A DNA stretch of 64,000 nt, taken from assembly GCA_947475995.1 (NCBI GenBank), contig CANJNI010000012.1, positions 1-64,000 on the forward strand, read 5' to 3'. Below are positions 25,453-34,584 of the stretch, piece after piece (positions within the stretch are counted from its first letter, which is position 1; every line of letters starts with the position of its first letter). The DNA comes from Beijerinckiaceae bacterium (GTDB lineage Bacteria; Pseudomonadota; Alphaproteobacteria; Rhizobiales; Beijerinckiaceae). Position numbers and translations under genes: made by a program. The notes under the pieces are model-generated. The model had not been told where the DNA came from. It saw nothing but the letters and a program-made list of their open reading frames with translations, and ran no database searches.

Positions 25453-26487
25453 ATGGGTGGAAAACACCACAGTCTGGGCGTTGCGGCGGCTTTGTTCGCA
25501 TTGGCACTGCCATGGGCGGCGCAAGCTGCAGATTCGCCATACTATGAGGCGGCCCGAAAGGAGGGGCAGCTCAACTGGTACACAACTCTCATCGCCGATA
25601 CGGCTGTCATCCCGCTGATCGGGGCGTTCGAGAAGCGTTATCCGGGCATCAAGGTCAATTATTCGCGCGCGGACTCGACGCCGACCATCCTGAAGATTCT
25701 GAACGAGGCGAAAGCCGGCAAGGTGCAGGCCGACGTCACGGATGGCACCGGCACGTCGCCGCCGCTCCAGGCGGAAGGGCTGCTGGCGAAATATCTGCCG
25801 ACCGGTTCCGAGGTCTATCCGGCCGCCCTGAAACATCCCGAAGGGTACTGGATCGCCAACATCCTTTATTTCATGACGCCCGCCATCAACACCGACATGG
25901 TCAAGGGCGCGGACATTCCGAAAAAGCTCGATGACCTGCTCAATCCGAAGTGGAAGGGCGGCAAGATCGTCTGGAGCAATTCAAGCTCCGGCGGCGCAGC
26001 TTTCATCGGCGCCATGCTGGCGACGGCAGGCGAGCAGAAGGGCATGGAGTTCCTGCAGAAGCTTTCGACGCAGCAGATCGCCAATGTGGGGCTCAGCGCA
26101 CGCGCGGTGGTGCAGAAAGTTGCCGAAGGCGAATATCCGATCGCGCTCGGCATCTTCAATCATCACACCATTATCGATTCCGAAAAGGGCGCCCCCGTCA
26201 TGTGGCTGCCGCTGGAGCCGATCATCGCGCCGCTGTCGGTTGAAAGCGTGTTGAAGGACGCCCCGCATCCGAATGCGGCGCGCCTGTTCCTCGATTTTCT
26301 CGTCTCTGAAGAAGCCGCACAATTGCTGGCGGACGTCGGCTTCCTGCCCGCGCACCCCAAGGTGTCGGGCCGCACGCCCAGCCTGAAACCCGAAGGCGGC
26401 CTGTTCAAGGCCTATTTCGCCTCGCCCGAATATGTGGCGGAGCATCAGCCGAAATGGCAAAAGATCCGAAAAGACCTTTTTGAATAA
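25453..26487 (+). CDS. Periplasmic substrate-binding protein, right-hand cluster copy A
   Basis: A 344-residue binding protein, start ATG 25453 after GGGAGGAAA. The signal peptide ends AAQA. The mature protein begins with SPYYEAARKEGQLNWYTTL, which places it in the same superfamily as the four left-hand copies but without their YKGADR opening. Other blocks are KVQADVTDGTGT, LLNPKWKGGKIVWSNSSS and IFNHHTIIDSEKGAPV, where FNHH replaces the FAHH of the left array. No transport partner is adjacent. Ligand unknown. Confidence 0.87.
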   Translation: MGGKHHSLGVAAALFALALPWAAQAADSPYYEAARKEGQLNWYTTLIADTAVIPLIGAFEKRYPGIKVNYSRADSTPTILKILNEAKAGKVQADVTDGTGTSPPLQAEGLLAKYLPTGSEVYPAALKHPEGYWIANILYFMTPAINTDMVKGADIPKKLDDLLNPKWKGGKIVWSNSSSGGAAFIGAMLATAGEQKGMEFLQKLSTQQIANVGLSARAVVQKVAEGEYPIALGIFNHHTIIDSEKGAPVMWLPLEPIIAPLSVESVLKDAPHPNAARLFLDFLVSEEAAQLLADVGFLPAHPKVSGRTPSLKPEGGLFKAYFASPEYVAEHQPKWQKIRKDLFE

Positions 26488-26511
26488 GGCTGAACAGGGA
26501 GGGAGAGCGCC

Positions 26512-27546
26512 ATGAGAGCAGGGAAAATAGTCGCAGGATTTCTGTCCGCCTTGTTCGCGGGCGCGCTCGCCGCAGGCGGCGCCAACGCGCAATCATCCGG
26601 CTATGAGGCCGCGCGTCGTGAAGGCGCGCTGACCTGGTACACGACCTTCATCGTCCCGCAGGCAGCGCAGCCGATCGCTGACGCCTTCATGAAAAAATAT
26701 CCCGGCATCAAGGTCTCTCTTGCGCGCGCCGACAGCGTGCCGACAGCCGTGAAGATCTTGTCCGAAGCCAAGGCAGGACGCATGCAGGCCGATGTGACGG
26801 ACGGCATCGAGACTGCGCCGCCGTTGCTCAAGGAAAACCTGCTGGCCAGCTATATTCCGCAGGGATCGGAGGCATACCCGCCGGAACTCAAGGACCCGAA
26901 GGGCTATTGGCACGCCGTGAGCCTCTATTTCTTCACGCCGGGCATCAACACCAGCATGGTGCCGAAAGGAACCGAGCCGAAGACGCTTCAGGACCTTCTC
27001 GACCCGCGCTGGAAGGGCAAGATGGCATGGAGCATGGCGACGGGCACCGGCGGCTCGGCCTTCATCGGCAAGATACTCATGTCGCTGGGCGAAGATCGCG
27101 GCATGGCTTACCTTCAGGAATTGCGAAAGCAGAATGTCGTGAACGTCGGGATCACAGCGCGCGCGATCCTGGATGAAGTCATCCACGGCGAATATCCGAT
27201 GGCGCTCGAAATTTTCAATCATCACGCCGTGATCAGCGCCGCGAAAGGCGCGCCTGTGGCGTGGCTTCCTGTCGAGCCGATCCTGGCCCCGATGGCCGTA
27301 GCAAGCATCACGAAAGACGCGCCGCACCCCGCAGCAGCGCGCCTGTTTCTCGACTATCTTGTCTCGGACGAATGTCAGAAGATATTCGCCGACGCGGATT
27401 ACCTGCCTGCCAATCCGAAGGTGCCGGCGCGCACGCCATCGTTGAAACCCGAAGGCGGCGGCTTCAAGGCCATGTTCATGCCGCCGGGCTTGATGGCTGA
27501 CAATTCGGAGCGCTGGAGCAAGCTGCGCAAGGACCTGTTCGACTGA
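26512..27546 (+). CDS. Periplasmic substrate-binding protein, right-hand cluster copy B
   Basis: A 344-residue paralogue of copy A, 24 bases downstream, start ATG 26512 after GGGAGGGAG. The signal peptide ends GGANAQ. It shares YEAARREGALTWYTTFI, MQADVTDGIET, IFNHHAVISAAKGAPVAWLP and RTPSLKPEGGGFKA with copy A, and the two have the same length, so this is a tandem duplication. It ends 24 bases before the preferred start of the acyl-CoA synthetase. Ligand unknown. Confidence 0.87.
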   Translation: MRAGKIVAGFLSALFAGALAAGGANAQSSGYEAARREGALTWYTTFIVPQAAQPIADAFMKKYPGIKVSLARADSVPTAVKILSEAKAGRMQADVTDGIETAPPLLKENLLASYIPQGSEAYPPELKDPKGYWHAVSLYFFTPGINTSMVPKGTEPKTLQDLLDPRWKGKMAWSMATGTGGSAFIGKILMSLGEDRGMAYLQELRKQNVVNVGITARAILDEVIHGEYPMALEIFNHHAVISAAKGAPVAWLPVEPILAPMAVASITKDAPHPAAARLFLDYLVSDECQKIFADADYLPANPKVPARTPSLKPEGGGFKAMFMPPGLMADNSERWSKLRKDLFD

Positions 27547-27570
27547 CCTTTGATCACCGGAGTAAAGAGC

Positions 27571-29739
27571 TTGGACTTCACTGCCATCCAGAAACGAGTG
27601 GAAGCCCTGACGGAGCCGAAAAATGTCGTGCTCGTCGGCGCCAGCGACAAGGCCGGTTCGTGGGCTGCGCGGGTCTATCGAAACCTGAAGCGCTATAATT
27701 TTCCCGGCACTATTCAGCTCGTAAATCCGGGCCGCAATGAAGTGTTCGGCCAGCCCTGCTATCCGGATTTCAAGTCGCTGCCCGAAAAGCCCGATCATCT
27801 GGTGGTCGTTGTGCCGGCGCCGCACGTGCCGAAAATGCTGCGCGAAGCCGCAGCGGCCGGCGCGCGCAGCGCCACGGTTTTCTCGTCCGGTTTCGGCGAG
27901 GCCAATGACGCCGAAGGCGCGAAACTGGGCGCTGCCCTGCGCGCCGCCATTGCCGAAACCGGCCTCGGCGTGTCGGGCCCGAACTGCATGGGCAACATTT
28001 GCGCCAAGACCAGCTTCGTGACGCTCACCGAAGATCGCCCGCTGACGCTTAACGAAGGCCCCGTTGCGCTGGTAGGCCAGAGCGGCGGCGTGATGATCTT
28101 CGTCAACAGCGCGCTGGGCGAGCGCGGCATCCGCCCCGAATATCTCATCACGAGCGGAAATGAAGCGGGCCTCTCGGTTGCGGATTACATCGCGTTCTTC
28201 GCCACGCAGCCGGAACTGAAGGTCATCATCATTTACGTCGAGGCTCTGAAGGACGTCGAGAAGTTCAAGGCCGCCTGCCGCCTTGCGCGCGATTCCGGCA
28301 AGCATATCGTGGCCATCAAGCTCGGTCAGTCGGAAGCCGGACGCGGCGCCGCGATGGCCCATACGGGATCGCTCGCCGGCTCGTTTGAAGCCTTCGATGC
28401 GCTGACCGGCGAACTCGGCGTCATCCGCGCCGAGACGCTCGACGACGCCATCGAAGTCACCGAATTGCTGGCGCACACGAAAGCCCCTACCGGTCGACGT
28501 CTCGGGGCCATCACCCTGTCAGGCGCCTATCGCGGACTGCTGCTCGACGCGGCCGAGCGCAACGGCCTGCAATTCCCCGATCTTGCACAAGCTACGCTCG
28601 ACAAGCTGAATAATGTGCTGGGCGTCGGCTCGCTGGTCAGCAACCCGATCGACGGCGGTTTCGGCGTGCTGCAGAGCGCGGACAATTATCTCGCCTGCAT
28701 ACAGGCCATGCACGACGATCCCAACATCGACATGGTTCTCGTACAGGAAGCGATTCCGCGCGAGGCGGGTTCGGACCGCGCGGAAAAGTACATCGCGCTG
28801 GTGCAGGATTTCGTGAAGACGAAGGCCACCAAGCCAATTGCGTTCATCACGCTCACCTCGCACAGCCAGACCGATTACAGCCGCAACATCCGCTACAAGG
28901 CGCCGAACCTGTCCTTCCTGCAGGAGGCCAACAAGGCGTTGCGGGTGATCGAGAATGTCGTGCGGCGTCACGAACTCGATACGTTGAGCCGCGCCGCGCA
29001 GACACAGCCGCAGCCCAACGCCGAACAGCAGAAGGCGTGCGACGCCGTGCGCACCGCCGCAGCTTCGGGCGGGATGGTTGCGCTCAATGAGGCGCGCTCG
29101 AAAGATCTGCTGCGGGCCTACGGCATGCCGATGCCAAAGGAGTTTCTGGCGACCTCCGCCGAGCAGGCCGCGAAAGCTGCCGATGACATCGGCTATCCGG
29201 TGGTGCTGAAAGTCGTTTCGTCGAAAATTCTGCACAAGTCGGACGTCGGCGGCGTCGTCCTCAATCTGCAAAATGCTGAAGCCGTCAAGGCAGCTTGGAC
29301 GCAGGTCGAGAAGAACCTCGCACAACATGGCGTGAAAGATCCCATCGACGGAATGCTCGTCGTCAAGATGATCAAGAGTAATCTTGAACTCGTTCTCGGC
29401 CTCAACCGCGATCCGGAAGTCGGCCTCGTGGTGATGGCCGGCATGGGGGGAGTCTGGCTCGAACTCATCAAGGATGTGTCGTTCTCGATCCCGCCGATCA
29501 GCGCCGAGAAGGCGCGCGACATGTTGGAACAAACGCACGCCGGCCGCCTGCTGAAGGGCTACCGGGGCAGTCCGTCGCTCGACATCGACGCAGTCGTTGC
29601 GGCCATCGTGGCGCTGGGCCGTATCGCGACGGATCTTGGCGACGTGGTCCAGTCCATCGACGTCAATCCCTTCGTGGTTCTGCCGAACGGGCAGGGCGGG
29701 ATGGCGCTCGACGCCCTCGTGGTGCTGGAGAAGAAATGA
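27571..29739 (+). CDS. NDP-forming acyl-CoA synthetase (fused alpha-beta)
   Basis: A 722-residue enzyme of the ADP-forming acetyl-CoA synthetase / Pat-like family: an N-terminal CoA-binding Rossmann domain (NVVLVGASDKAGSWAARVYRN), two succinyl-CoA-synthetase-like domains, then an ATP-grasp domain (YGMPMPKEFLATS, YPVVLKVVSSKILHKSDVGGV). The phospho-His is in AMAHTGSLAGSFEAF (His 264 from this start). I chose TTG 27571 because GGAG lies 8 bases upstream; a TTG at 27550 is the alternative. It would activate an organic acid to its CoA ester. It overlaps the next gene by 4 bases. Confidence 0.88.
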   Translation: MDFTAIQKRVEALTEPKNVVLVGASDKAGSWAARVYRNLKRYNFPGTIQLVNPGRNEVFGQPCYPDFKSLPEKPDHLVVVVPAPHVPKMLREAAAAGARSATVFSSGFGEANDAEGAKLGAALRAAIAETGLGVSGPNCMGNICAKTSFVTLTEDRPLTLNEGPVALVGQSGGVMIFVNSALGERGIRPEYLITSGNEAGLSVADYIAFFATQPELKVIIIYVEALKDVEKFKAACRLARDSGKHIVAIKLGQSEAGRGAAMAHTGSLAGSFEAFDALTGELGVIRAETLDDAIEVTELLAHTKAPTGRRLGAITLSGAYRGLLLDAAERNGLQFPDLAQATLDKLNNVLGVGSLVSNPIDGGFGVLQSADNYLACIQAMHDDPNIDMVLVQEAIPREAGSDRAEKYIALVQDFVKTKATKPIAFITLTSHSQTDYSRNIRYKAPNLSFLQEANKALRVIENVVRRHELDTLSRAAQTQPQPNAEQQKACDAVRTAAASGGMVALNEARSKDLLRAYGMPMPKEFLATSAEQAAKAADDIGYPVVLKVVSSKILHKSDVGGVVLNLQNAEAVKAAWTQVEKNLAQHGVKDPIDGMLVVKMIKSNLELVLGLNRDPEVGLVVMAGMGGVWLELIKDVSFSIPPISAEKARDMLEQTHAGRLLKGYRGSPSLDIDAVVAAIVALGRIATDLGDVVQSIDVNPFVVLPNGQGGMALDALVVLEKK

Positions 29740-30833
29740 CCCTCTTTCTCAACAACCACGACATCGAAAAAGTCCTGACCATGAAGGACACGATGGCGGC
29801 GCTGGAGGAATCCTACACGCGCCTCGCCACCGGTGAGGCCGTATGCCGCCCTCGCATCGACATTGCGATTCCCACCAGCGATCCGGAAAAGACCTATCGC
29901 TGGGGCACGATGGAAGGCGGATCGACGGGCGGCTATTTCGCCATCCGGATGAAATCCGACATCGTCTACAAGCAGACTGTCGGCGATGTGGTGACGGAGG
30001 AAAAATACTGCACGCAGCCGGGGCTGTTCTGCGGCCTGATCTTCCTCACCTCGATTGAAAACGGCGAACCGCTCGCCTTCATCAACGACGGCGTGTTGCA
30101 GCACATGCGCGTCGGCGCCGATGGCGGCCTCGGCGTCAAATACATGGCGCGCAAGGACGCCGAAGTTGTCGGCATGCTCGGCTCGGGCGGCATGGCGCGC
30201 GCCCACATGGAAGCCTTCACGCAAGTGCGCAACATCAAGCGGCTTCAGGTTTATAGCCCGACTCCCGGAAACCGTCAGCGTTTCGGCGACGCCATGGCGC
30301 AGCAATACGGCATCGAGGTGCAGGTCTGCGACCGCCCAGAACAGGTCTATCGCGGCGCGCATATCGTGGCTGGCCTGACGGATTCCGCCATCCCGGTGCT
30401 GGATGGCAAGCATCTCGAAAAGGGCGCGCATATCGTCAACATTGGCGGCGGCGGCAAGCCCGATGCGGCGAGCCTTGCGCGCGTCGACCGCTATCTGCGC
30501 TTCGGCGATGCGCCCGCGCCGCTGGGGAGGCCCGAATTCGGGGTTCCGGACGAACACATCACCTATGCGGCGTCGCGACCCGGACATCCTCCTCGCAAGG
30601 GCGGCAAGGCGCATGGCGTTGCGCTGCCCGACCGGATGGTGACGCTCGCCGACATCATCCACAAGCGGGCCGAAGGACGCACATCAGACGACCAGATCAC
30701 CTGGTCGGAGCGCGGCAACCTGCAGGGCGCGCAGTTTTATGCTGTCGCCGGGCGCGCGTTCGAACTCGCCAGAGCCGCCAAACTCGGGCGGGAAATCCCA
30801 ACCGAATGGTTCCTGCAGGATATTCGCAACTGA
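29736..30833 (+). CDS. Ornithine cyclodeaminase / mu-crystallin family protein
   Basis: A 365-residue NAD(P)-dependent protein. The Rossmann motif is VGMLGSGGMARAHMEAF (about residues 143-159), followed by VYSPTPGNRQRF, and GADGGLGVKYMAR is a family element. Members include ornithine cyclodeaminase, ketimine reductases and opine or amino-acid dehydrogenases. ATGA overlap with the acyl-CoA synthetase shows translational coupling. In this context a role in metabolism of an imported amino-acid-like compound is reasonable. The specific reaction cannot be told. Confidence 0.85.
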   Translation: MTLFLNNHDIEKVLTMKDTMAALEESYTRLATGEAVCRPRIDIAIPTSDPEKTYRWGTMEGGSTGGYFAIRMKSDIVYKQTVGDVVTEEKYCTQPGLFCGLIFLTSIENGEPLAFINDGVLQHMRVGADGGLGVKYMARKDAEVVGMLGSGGMARAHMEAFTQVRNIKRLQVYSPTPGNRQRFGDAMAQQYGIEVQVCDRPEQVYRGAHIVAGLTDSAIPVLDGKHLEKGAHIVNIGGGGKPDAASLARVDRYLRFGDAPAPLGRPEFGVPDEHITYAASRPGHPPRKGGKAHGVALPDRMVTLADIIHKRAEGRTSDDQITWSERGNLQGAQFYAVAGRAFELARAAKLGREIPTEWFLQDIRN

Positions 30834-30836
30834 AAA

Positions 30837-31247
30837 TCAGTGCTGGCCGGAGATGATTTTCACCAGCGTCTGGGTGTCGCAAAATTCGATCAGTTCGACG
30901 ACCTTGCCATCGCGAATTGTCACCAGATCGAGGGTTTGCGACACGACGCGCGTCATGGTTGGCACATAAACGAGCGGTCCGGCGCAGTGGACGCTGGCCC
31001 GCTCGCCGTCGATCACCAGATTCGTGATCATGAATTCCTTCCAGTCCCATGCAGCAAACAGGGACCCGAACAATTCGCGCAGCGCAGCGCGTCCGACGAT
31101 CCCGGCCGACAGAACATCAATGTCGGGTCCGCCGTTCAGCCGGAAAATGCCTTCCGGATGGAAAGTTTCGAGAACGGCTTCGACGTCGCCCCGCCGCCGG
31201 GCGGCGTAACAGCGCTCGATCAAATTCCGGACTTCTTCCCGATTCAT
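30837..31247 (-). CDS. SnoaL-like / NTF2-fold protein
   Basis: A 136-residue single-domain protein of the SnoaL/NTF2 superfamily: EVRNLIERCYAARRRGDVEA at the N-terminus, FHPEGIFRLNG, GRAALRELFG and a C-terminal strand pair VTIRDGKVVELIEFCDTQT. No signal peptide. Such proteins are small isomerases, hydrolases or binding proteins; no specific activity can be read. It is convergent with the cyclodeaminase homologue, 3 bases apart. Confidence 0.82.
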   Translation of the reverse strand: MNREEVRNLIERCYAARRRGDVEAVLETFHPEGIFRLNGGPDIDVLSAGIVGRAALRELFGSLFAAWDWKEFMITNLVIDGERASVHCAGPLVYVPTMTRVVSQTLDLVTIRDGKVVELIEFCDTQTLVKIISGQH

Positions 31248-31301
31248 TTTGCAATATCCGCCATACCTGAAACCCGGTCAGTATAGACGGCAAGATGAGG
31301 C

Positions 31302-31340
31302 AAAAAAAGGGAGCCATACGCGGGGGGCGCGTATGGCTCC
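31302..31340 (-). terminator. Strong rho-independent terminator on the minus strand
   Basis: Perfect 13-bp arms (31310-31322 and 31328-31340), a 5-base loop and, on the minus strand, C then T7 (31308-31302). On the plus strand it lacks a T-run. It points away from the MFS gene at 31506 and toward the SnoaL-like gene. Confidence 0.8.
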
Positions 31341-31390
31341 GGGGCAGGGTGCTGTCGGTAGGGGAACCGACAAGCCCAATCTCGCACGGG
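31302..31390 (-). ncRNA. Candidate small RNA with two C-rich hairpin loops
   Basis: Reading the minus strand, a stem of 7 bp (31372-31366 with 31359-31353) carries a TCCCCT loop. It is followed by the terminator hairpin at 31340-31310 with a CCCCC loop and a T7 run. No protein-coding gene on this strand lies upstream to need that terminator, and it ends before the SnoaL-like gene begins at 31247. A weak -10-like ATTTAA (31400-31395) with CTCGCA 18 bases before it would give a transcript of roughly 85-90 bases. C-rich loops recall anti-Shine-Dalgarno sRNAs of alphaproteobacteria. Inference only. Confidence 0.35.
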
Positions 31391-31505
31391 CGGCTTAAAT
31401 GCTCGTTGGGCAGGCAGTTGCGAGCGCGTTAACGGGCTGAAAGGTTGCTGCTTTGCTGCCGGATTGCGGCGAATAAGTTGATGCGGCGCAAGAATCCCCC
31501 CATAG

Positions 31506-32786
31506 ATGGGAACCATTCCGCTTTCCCCGGCTGACCGAATGACGCCTGATACGCGCGATAGCCGCGCCGCCTTTCGCATTCCCGACTATCGCTTCTACGT
31601 CTCGTCCCGTTTTCTCTGGACCATGGGCCAGCAGATCATGGGCGTCGCGACGGCGTGGTTCATCTATGAGCGCACGCAGGACCCGCTGGCGCTGGGGCTC
31701 ATCGGCCTTGCGACCTTCCTGCCGTCGATTCCGCTTTCGCTGGTCACCGGCGCGGTTGCGGACCGTTACGACCGCCGGCGGATCATCATCCTGTCGTGCA
31801 TCGTGATGGCGGTCTGCGCAGCGGCAATTTTCTACATGACGCGCACCACATGGGTCTGGCCGGTCTATGGAGCCGTGATGGTGCTGGGAGCCGCGCGGTC
31901 CTTTTCCAATCCCGCCGGGCAGGCGCTGATGATGAACCTCGTTCCCAACGAGCAGTACACGTCGGCGACGAGCTGGAACAATTCGATCACCCAGACCGCC
32001 AACATCATCGGCCCCGGCGTCGGTGGATTGCTCTATCCGCTGGGCGCAGGCGTGCCGTTTGCGGTGGCCTTCTGCCTTTACCTGGGGGCGGTGGTTTTCG
32101 CGGCTCGCATTGTTCCGCGCCCCAATACGGGAGCCAAACCGCCCGTCACACTTGCTGTGCTGGTGGCCGGATACCAGTACATCTGGTCGAAGCCTGTCTT
32201 GCTCGGCTCCATCACGCTTGATCTCGTGGCGGTGCTGCTCGGCGGGGCGACCGCCATGCTGCCCATCTTCGCGCAGGAAATATTTCTGGCGGGCCCGTGG
32301 GCTCTCGGCTTGCTGCGCGCGACGCCCTCTGTCGGCTCGATCCTCGCAGCGCTTGCCTTCGCCAATTATCCGGTGCGGCGGAACGTCGGCAAGATCATGT
32401 ATGCCTGCGTCTTCATCTATGGACTTGCGACAATCGGGTTCGGCCTCTCGACCAACATTTTCGTCGCCATGTTCTTCCTTGCCGTCATCGGCGCGGCGGA
32501 CATGATCAGCGTGGTCATCCGCCAGACGCTGATTCAAGTCGAAACGCCCAACGATATGCGCGGTCGCGTCATCGCGGTTCACACCATTCTCACCGGCACG
32601 TCGAACCAGCTGGGCGACTTTGAATCGGGCGTGCTGGCGCGCTTCATCGGCGCAGTGCCGACCGTCGTGTTCGGCGGCTGTGCGGCGCTGGCCGCAACCT
32701 CGCTGTGGGTGAAGCTGTTCCCCGGCCTTTACCATCGCGACCGGTTCGAGCGGCCCAAGTCGGAGACGGCGGAAACCGTGAACTAG
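31506..32786 (+). CDS. MFS exporter (EntS / MFS_3 type)
   Basis: A 426-residue major-facilitator protein with about twelve helices. It opens with AAFRIPDYRFYVSSRFLWTMGQQI, typical of MFS_3/EntS-like exporters, and motif A appears as GAVADRYDRRRI. The annotated ATG at 31506 lacks a clear ribosome-binding site; an ATG at 31539 would trim eleven residues. PNEQYTSATSWNNSITQTA and RGRVIAVHTILTG are further family blocks. Substrate unknown. Its stop overlaps the distal (read-through) stop of the CBS-BON frame in a shared CTAG. Confidence 0.85.
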   Translation: MGTIPLSPADRMTPDTRDSRAAFRIPDYRFYVSSRFLWTMGQQIMGVATAWFIYERTQDPLALGLIGLATFLPSIPLSLVTGAVADRYDRRRIIILSCIVMAVCAAAIFYMTRTTWVWPVYGAVMVLGAARSFSNPAGQALMMNLVPNEQYTSATSWNNSITQTANIIGPGVGGLLYPLGAGVPFAVAFCLYLGAVVFAARIVPRPNTGAKPPVTLAVLVAGYQYIWSKPVLLGSITLDLVAVLLGGATAMLPIFAQEIFLAGPWALGLLRATPSVGSILAALAFANYPVRRNVGKIMYACVFIYGLATIGFGLSTNIFVAMFFLAVIGAADMISVVIRQTLIQVETPNDMRGRVIAVHTILTGTSNQLGDFESGVLARFIGAVPTVVFGGCAALAATSLWVKLFPGLYHRDRFERPKSETAETVN

Positions 32787-33517
32787 AAGGTTCCGCCGCT
32801 GCCGCTGCCGGGCGGCCCCATGAAGGCGCCCGATTCCGGATCGATACAGACGATATTGTCGATCACGCCCTTCACGCCCGCCACGTTCTCGGCGCAGACC
32901 CGGATCGCATCGCGCTCACGCTCGTCGAAGATCGTCCCGTCGAGAGTCACCACACCGTTCTAGACATGGACACGGATCGCGTCGGGCGTCGACCAGCGCT
33001 GCGCCTTGATCTCGTCCTTGATGGTGCGCGCAATATCGGCGTCCGTCATGCTGCCGGTTTGCGCGCCGGGCATTTTGCCGGACTTGAGCAGGGCGCGCAG
33101 CAGATCGGAACGCGACAGGATGCCGACCATCTGGCCCTTGCTGGTCACCGGCAGGCGCTTGATGCGGTTTTGCTCCATCAACCGCACGGCTTCGTCGAGC
33201 GTTGCATCAGCATCCACCGTGATCGGCTCGGGCGTCATGATCTCTTCGACATAGCGCGCATGGGACTGGGTGTAGTCGCGCGCGCTGCGGCCCGGTCCGA
33301 GCAGAAACTCCAGCCAGCCCGGACGTGTCTTGGCGGTGCCGATCTCCGAACGATGCAGCAGGTCAGCCTCGCTGAGCAGGCCGAGCAGGGCGCCGTTGGC
33401 GTCCACGACCGGCAGTCCGCTGAGCTTCGCGTCGAGCAGCTTCTGGATGGCGCTTCGTACGGTTGCGCGCGGGTCGATGGTGATGACCGGCGAACTCATG
33501 ATCTCGCGAACCAGCAT
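32783..33517 (-). pseudogene. CBS-pair plus BON domain protein interrupted by an in-frame TAG
   Basis: ATG 33517 follows GGGGAGAG. The frame encodes two CBS domains (VREIMSSPVITIDPRATVRS and EEIMTPEPITVDADATLDE) and the start of a BON domain, then stops at TAG 32962-32960 after AIRVHV. The same frame continues for 58 codons with NGVVTLDGTIFDERERDAI and AENVAGVKGVIDNIVCIDPESG, which is the missing BON domain, to TAG 32785-32783. The amber codon replaces a variable position (commonly Lys/Glu). The truncated product would be 185 residues. CBS-BON proteins are thought to sense nucleotides and bind membranes or lipids. Confidence 0.87.
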
Positions 33518-33714
33518 GAAACTCTCCCCTGAAGCCGCAACGCAATCTGCGCCTGTCTGACTAGCCCGACAACCGGTGCGCCGCCTTGACGGCAATCAAC
33601 ATTCCCGACGTCTCAATTCGGCACGATCCTTAAGGAGCTATTAACCATAGCGGTCCACGATGCAATCGACCTCCGCTTCATCTGCGGACGAACTGCCTGA
33701 TCCGAGAGCATAAG

Positions 33715-34485
33715 ATGAGTGAGACCAAGCCGGAATCCGCTTCGCGCGAGCTCGTGCCTTATTCGCCTCCTTCTAAGAGCTTTGCCGACAGGATGGCTGC
33801 GCTGCTCGGGTCAAGCGTGGCGAAAGCCGCCATCCTGAGCTTGGCTCTCGCGGCAGGATGGGCAGCGGGCGGCGGCTTTTCGCAGGCCGAGCGATCCCGG
33901 CTTGCGGCTGAGGCCGATTCAAGACTGTTGCAGCTCGCTGCGGAAGTGACCGAACTGAAAGCCCAACTCGGCGGAGAGCGGCAGGCGGATCGTCAGGCTT
34001 TCGTCAACGTTCAGGCCGGGATCGAGGAACTCCAGCGCACCACGGCCTCATCGCTGCTGCGCTTCACGGGCGTGGTGGATCGCGCCGAAGCCGACCGCGC
34101 TTCAGATTTGGCCAGGCTCAACGAGCGCATTGGCCGTATTGAAAAACAACTCGCCGACCCGACGCCGGTTGGCTCCATTCCCAGGACCCAGCTCCCGCAG
34201 GCCGCGCCCGCTCCGGCGCCGTGCCATACGTCGGTCATCGAGACGACGCGTGTGCCGATGACGCAGGCCCAGCCGGCCAAGCCTGCGGAAACAGCCATCC
34301 GCGGCTATGTCCTGCGCGGCGTGGCGGATGGCGTGGCGCTGGTGCAGACCCGCACAGGCCTGCGTGAAATCGCTCCGGGAGACAAGCTCGCCGGGGCAGG
34401 GCGCGTGCAATCCATCGAGAAGCGCGGCCGCAGATGGGTCGTGGTGACGACCGAGGGCATCATCGACGGCGATGTCTTCAACTAG
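33715..34485 (+). CDS. Membrane-anchored coiled-coil protein of unknown function
   Basis: A 256-residue protein. A single transmembrane helix (AAILSLALAAGWAAGG, about residues 38-53) follows a short cytoplasmic N-terminus. Next come a charged heptad-like region (about 60-150: AAEVTELKAQLGGERQADRQ, LARLNERIGRIEKQLAD), a Pro/Ala linker, and a compact C-terminal beta domain (YVLRGVADGVALVQTRTG, EIAPGDKLAGAGRVQSIE, RWVVVTTEGII). The C-terminal domain resembles small beta domains of envelope-assembly proteins, but I cannot name a family. The start at 33715 has only a weak GAGAG upstream. Confidence 0.72.
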   Translation: MSETKPESASRELVPYSPPSKSFADRMAALLGSSVAKAAILSLALAAGWAAGGGFSQAERSRLAAEADSRLLQLAAEVTELKAQLGGERQADRQAFVNVQAGIEELQRTTASSLLRFTGVVDRAEADRASDLARLNERIGRIEKQLADPTPVGSIPRTQLPQAAPAPAPCHTSVIETTRVPMTQAQPAKPAETAIRGYVLRGVADGVALVQTRTGLREIAPGDKLAGAGRVQSIEKRGRRWVVVTTEGIIDGDVFN

Positions 34486-34584
34486 GCCGCATTAAGCATC
34501 CTTTTACTATGTCGATGCGTCCCGGCGGCGGGCGGCCCATAAGATCGGATCAGGTGCGGCACACCTGAGGTTCGGGTCTTTCAC

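Noticed and set aside
26593..28476. A 627-codon minus-strand frame
   Set aside because: Lies opposite the clear binding-protein and acyl-CoA-synthetase genes and has shadow-like composition.
31395..32735. A 446-codon minus-strand frame opposite the MFS exporter
   Set aside because: The plus-strand protein has unmistakable MFS motifs; the minus frame is highly charged and unlike any membrane or soluble family I know. It is also not a convincing source for the terminator at 31302-31340.
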